From assembly GCA_017402895.1 (NCBI GenBank), contig JAFPLG010000127.1, positions 1 through 6,789 on the forward strand: 6,789 bases of DNA, given 5' to 3'. The notes under the pieces are model-generated. The model saw only the letters and a program-made list of their open reading frames with translations, did not search any database and was not told where the DNA came from. The DNA is from Paludibacteraceae bacterium. GTDB taxonomy: Bacteria; Bacteroidota; Bacteroidia; Bacteroidales; Paludibacteraceae. Positions 4,016-6,789 of this stretch are shown piece after piece (within the stretch, counting starts at the first letter, position 1; every line of letters starts with the position of its first letter). The position numbers and the translations under genes were made by a program.

Positions 4016-6481
4016 ATGACGGATAACTATAGTATAGCATTAGACCTCACCCTCGACAACGAAGATAACAACGAGCAAAAAAATATACTCAACGATATTT
4101 TCCACGAGGATAGCGACGAGCAAAAAGATCCTACACTTCAGAGCGGCGACACACTCGACGTGCTGCCGATACGCGGTCAGGTTCTTTTTCCCGGCGTTCT
4201 GCTTCCTATAACCGTCAGTCGCGAGAAAAGCAAAAAACTCGTTCGCAGCATCAAGAAACAGCAGAAATACATTGCTGTCAACTGCCAACTGGATCGTGAC
4301 ATCCAAGAACCGAGCACAAACGACCTGTACCCTCTCGGTACGGCCGCTCTTATTCTTGAGGTACTCGACCTGCCGAACGGCAACGTTCTAGTGATACTTG
4401 AGGGCAAAGAACGCATCTATGCAGAGAGTTTCGAGACCGTTCGTGGCGTCATTCGTGCCCAAATAACCGTTCTGGAAGAAACATTCCCTAAACGCGGAGA
4501 CAAAGAGTTCTTTGCGCTGGCCAGTTCGATCAAAGCACAAGCACAAAACATACTGGAATCGGCTGAAAATGTGCCGCCTGAGGCCAGTATGACGCTCCGT
4601 TCGATCGACAATCCGCCTACCCTAATCAACTATATTTGCGTCAATTTCGGCCTGAAAATCGAAGATAAGCAAGACCTGCTTAACTACGAGTCACTCCTGG
4701 ATCGCGCAAAACACCTCCAGTTCCTGCTCAATCGCGAAGCCGGCATGCTGAAGATGAAAGACGAGATTCAGGCGAAGACCAAGGAGGAAATCGACAAACA
4801 ACAACGCGAATACTACCTCAACCGCCAGATGGAGGCCATCCAGAAGGAACTGGGTGACACCACGGCCGAAGTAGTAAAAGACCTGCAAAACCGCGCCCAG
4901 AATAAGAACTGGCCCGAAAAAATAGCACAGGTCTTCGCCGACGAACTGAAGAAACTGCAGCGGATGTCTTCGCATTCGCCCGACTATACCACCCAGCAGA
5001 ACTACCTGGAGACGCTGCTCGCTCTGCCTTGGCTCGACATGACCGAGGATAACTTCGACATCAAGCATGCCCAGGAAGTGCTGGACCGTGACCACTATGG
5101 CATGGAGAAAGTCAAAGAACGTATCATCGAATACCTGGCCGTACAACGCCAGCTGACCCTGCGTTCCGACGAGGAGAAACGTGAGAATCCCGTTCACTCC
5201 CCTATCCTATGCCTCTATGGCCCACCGGGCGTCGGCAAAACCAGTCTCGGCCGATCCATTTCCGAGGCACTGGGACGTAAGTATGCCCGCATCTCGCTGG
5301 GCGGATTGCACGATGAATCCGAGATTCGTGGCCACCGCCGCACCTACGTAGGCGCCCTGCCCGGACGTATCATCGAGAATATCCGAAAAGTCAAGAGTTC
5401 CAATCCCGTCTTCGTCCTCGACGAAGTAGATAAGATAGGTGCCGACTACAAAGGCGATCCCACTTCCGCACTGCTTGAAGTGCTGGATCCCGAACAGAAC
5501 AGCACCTTCCACGACAACTATCTGGACGTAGATTACGACCTGAGCAATGTGCTCTTTATCGCGACAGCCAACACGCTGGACACCATCCCGCGTCCGCTGC
5601 TCGATCGTATGGAGCTGATCGAGATGACCGGATACCTCCAGGAAGAGAAAGAGGAAATCGCCAAGCGTCACCTCATTCCGAAGGAACTGCGTGACCACGG
5701 TATTCGTCCGTCACAACTGAAATTCACTAAGGATATCCTCGGACGTATCATTCGCGACTATACACGCGAATCCGGTGTTCGTTCGCTCGACCGACAAATA
5801 GCTGCTATATGCCGCAAAGTGGATACACAACTGGCACTCGAGAAACCGTACAACACCACGATCACACCGGAGGACCTGATCACCTATCTCGGACAACCGC
5901 GCTTCACGGCCGAGACCTATGAGACCAACAAATACATCGGTGTGGTCACCGGCCTGGCTTGGACACAAGTGGGCGGCGAGATCCTATTCATCGAGACTTC
6001 TCTCTCACCCGCCAAGACGCCTACGCTCACTATGACCGGTAACCTGGGCGACGTGATGAAAGAGTCCGCCACGATCGCACTCGGTTATATCAAGGCGCAT
6101 GCTGATCAGTTTGGTATTCGTCCGAAAGATATCGAGACGCACGCGGTTCATATCCACGTACCGGAAGGAGCTATACCTAAAGACGGTCCTTCGGCCGGTA
6201 TCACGATGACTACCGCTCTGGTATCTGCGTTCACTAAACGTAAGGTACGCGCGCGCATAGCCATGACCGGCGAGATGACCCTGCGTGGTAAGGTACTACC
6301 AATTGGTGGTGTCAAGGAGAAGATACTGGCAGCTAAGCGTGCCGGCATCACCGACCTCATTCTATGCGAGGACAATCGTAAGGACATAACAGCTATCCCT
6401 GAGAAGTATCTGAAAGGACTGAAATTCCATTTCGTACGAGATATTCAAGAAGTAATCGATTTTGCGCTGCTTAAAAAGTAA
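4016..6481 (+). CDS. lon: ATP-dependent Lon protease (LonA type)
   Basis: Lon is a cytoplasmic hexameric AAA+ serine protease that degrades misfolded and regulatory proteins. The product is 821 residues, longer than the 784 of E. coli mainly through an acidic N-terminal extension (about 1-43). Domains in order: LON substrate-recognition domain (about 48-245); coiled-coil/helical region (245-345) with YYLNRQMEAIQKELG (266-280); AAA+ ATPase with Walker A GPPGVGKT (402-409), Walker B VFVLDE (465-470), arginine finger R531 in PLLDRME and sensor-2 R589; and a protease domain (about 630-819) with catalytic Ser726 in PKDGPSAG and Lys769 in GGVKEKIL. The Ser-Lys spacing of 43 is the same as in E. coli. 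No catalytic residue is missing, so it should be active. The ATG at 4016 has no Shine-Dalgarno sequence. It lies 70 bases after fabD on the same strand. Confidence 0.98.
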   Translation: MTDNYSIALDLTLDNEDNNEQKNILNDIFHEDSDEQKDPTLQSGDTLDVLPIRGQVLFPGVLLPITVSREKSKKLVRSIKKQQKYIAVNCQLDRDIQEPSTNDLYPLGTAALILEVLDLPNGNVLVILEGKERIYAESFETVRGVIRAQITVLEETFPKRGDKEFFALASSIKAQAQNILESAENVPPEASMTLRSIDNPPTLINYICVNFGLKIEDKQDLLNYESLLDRAKHLQFLLNREAGMLKMKDEIQAKTKEEIDKQQREYYLNRQMEAIQKELGDTTAEVVKDLQNRAQNKNWPEKIAQVFADELKKLQRMSSHSPDYTTQQNYLETLLALPWLDMTEDNFDIKHAQEVLDRDHYGMEKVKERIIEYLAVQRQLTLRSDEEKRENPVHSPILCLYGPPGVGKTSLGRSISEALGRKYARISLGGLHDESEIRGHRRTYVGALPGRIIENIRKVKSSNPVFVLDEVDKIGADYKGDPTSALLEVLDPEQNSTFHDNYLDVDYDLSNVLFIATANTLDTIPRPLLDRMELIEMTGYLQEEKEEIAKRHLIPKELRDHGIRPSQLKFTKDILGRIIRDYTRESGVRSLDRQIAAICRKVDTQLALEKPYNTTITPEDLITYLGQPRFTAETYETNKYIGVVTGLAWTQVGGEILFIETSLSPAKTPTLTMTGNLGDVMKESATIALGYIKAHADQFGIRPKDIETHAVHIHVPEGAIPKDGPSAGITMTTALVSAFTKRKVRARIAMTGEMTLRGKVLPIGGVKEKILAAKRAGITDLILCEDNRKDITAIPEKYLKGLKFHFVRDIQEVIDFALLKK

Positions 6482-6789
6482 GCACCAAGGATTATACCAT
6501 ATATCCGGAGATATCGCCTTAGAATCAATATTCACCTATATACAATAGTCTATATTCCGTATATACGAAATTAGTCTGATTATTGCATAAAGTAATAGAT
6601 TATATACAACACACAAAATACTGAGTTAGAGAGCATTATAGCCGCACAACACCCAATTTGAATACAATTCTATCCAAATCATGCAAATTATACATATTTT
6701 GCTTTAAGTGTCACTTTAATCAAACTGCACATTTGTTGGTATTCAGCGATATACATTGTTTTATACAATATGCGAAACATGCTATGCGT
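6482..6789. other. AT-rich intergenic region after lon, no gene identified
   Basis: This stretch holds no frame I would call a gene on either strand and no tRNA-like fold. It contains several AT-rich dyads. One is an almost perfect palindrome at 6499-6514 centred on TCCGGA. Others are TATATAC (6537-6543) with GTATATA (6559-6565), and ATTGT-tttat-ACAAT (6755-6769). None has the GC stem plus T tract of a standard terminator, so where lon transcripts end is unclear. An ATG at 6770 stays open for the last 20 bases and could start a gene beyond the window, but nothing supports it. Confidence 0.5.

Noticed and set aside
4691..5698. Long minus-strand open frames opposite lon (168 and 163 codons)
   Set aside because: They lie antisense to a clearly coding, fully conserved Lon frame and arise from its codon use; no start signals or known domains.
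6499..6565. AT-rich dyads after lon as a Rho-independent terminator
   Set aside because: The stems are AT-rich, with long loops or mismatches, and no T tract follows; termination cannot be claimed from them.
6770..6789. ATG at 6770 as the start of a gene running out of the window
   Set aside because: Only 20 bases are visible, with no promoter or ribosome-binding evidence that sets it apart from chance.

Overview
The window looks like chromosomal DNA from a member of the Bacteroidota, most likely an uncultured Bacteroidales. Three things point that way. Two promoters match the Bacteroidota housekeeping type (a -33 TTTG-like box, 20 bases, then a -7 TAnnTTTG box, followed by GCACCC). Leaders are A-rich and mostly lack Shine-Dalgarno sequences. 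The proteins (PNGase F-type domain, SUMF1-type exported protein, 821-residue Lon) have typical Bacteroidota forms. No insertion sequence, tRNA, rRNA or CRISPR array is visible.

Layout, left to right. Bases 1-239 hold the C-terminal end of a gene with a PNGase F C-terminal-like domain. It converges on a small heat-shock protein gene (Hsp20, minus strand, 314-760), and the two share a bidirectional terminator hairpin at 245-274. The 417-base divergent region 761-1177 is the most information-rich part of the window. On the minus strand it has a textbook sigma-54 (-24/-12) promoter for hsp20, preceded by three copies of a 14-bp element resembling enhancer-binding-protein sites. On the plus strand, right beside these, is a Bacteroidota housekeeping promoter. 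After it comes a leader made of eleven 11-bp tandem repeats that ends just before a 140-residue basic protein of unknown function (1178-1600), which has a strong terminator. Then follow an exported SUMF1/FGE-fold protein (1680-2984) with a second, eroded copy of the fold at its C-terminus; fabD (3076-3945) behind its own promoter; and lon (4016-6481). The last 308 bases are AT-rich, with no gene I can support.

Two genes belong to protein quality control (Hsp20 holdase and Lon protease), one to fatty-acid synthesis (FabD), and two to the envelope or exterior (PNGase F-like and SUMF1-like). Apart from the possible fabD-lon pair, each gene appears to have its own transcription signals, so this is a row of mostly independent units and not one operon. 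The main candidates for something undescribed are the sigma-54/tandem-site control of hsp20, the 11-bp repeat leader, and the doubled SUMF1-like protein that lacks the catalytic cysteine pair.
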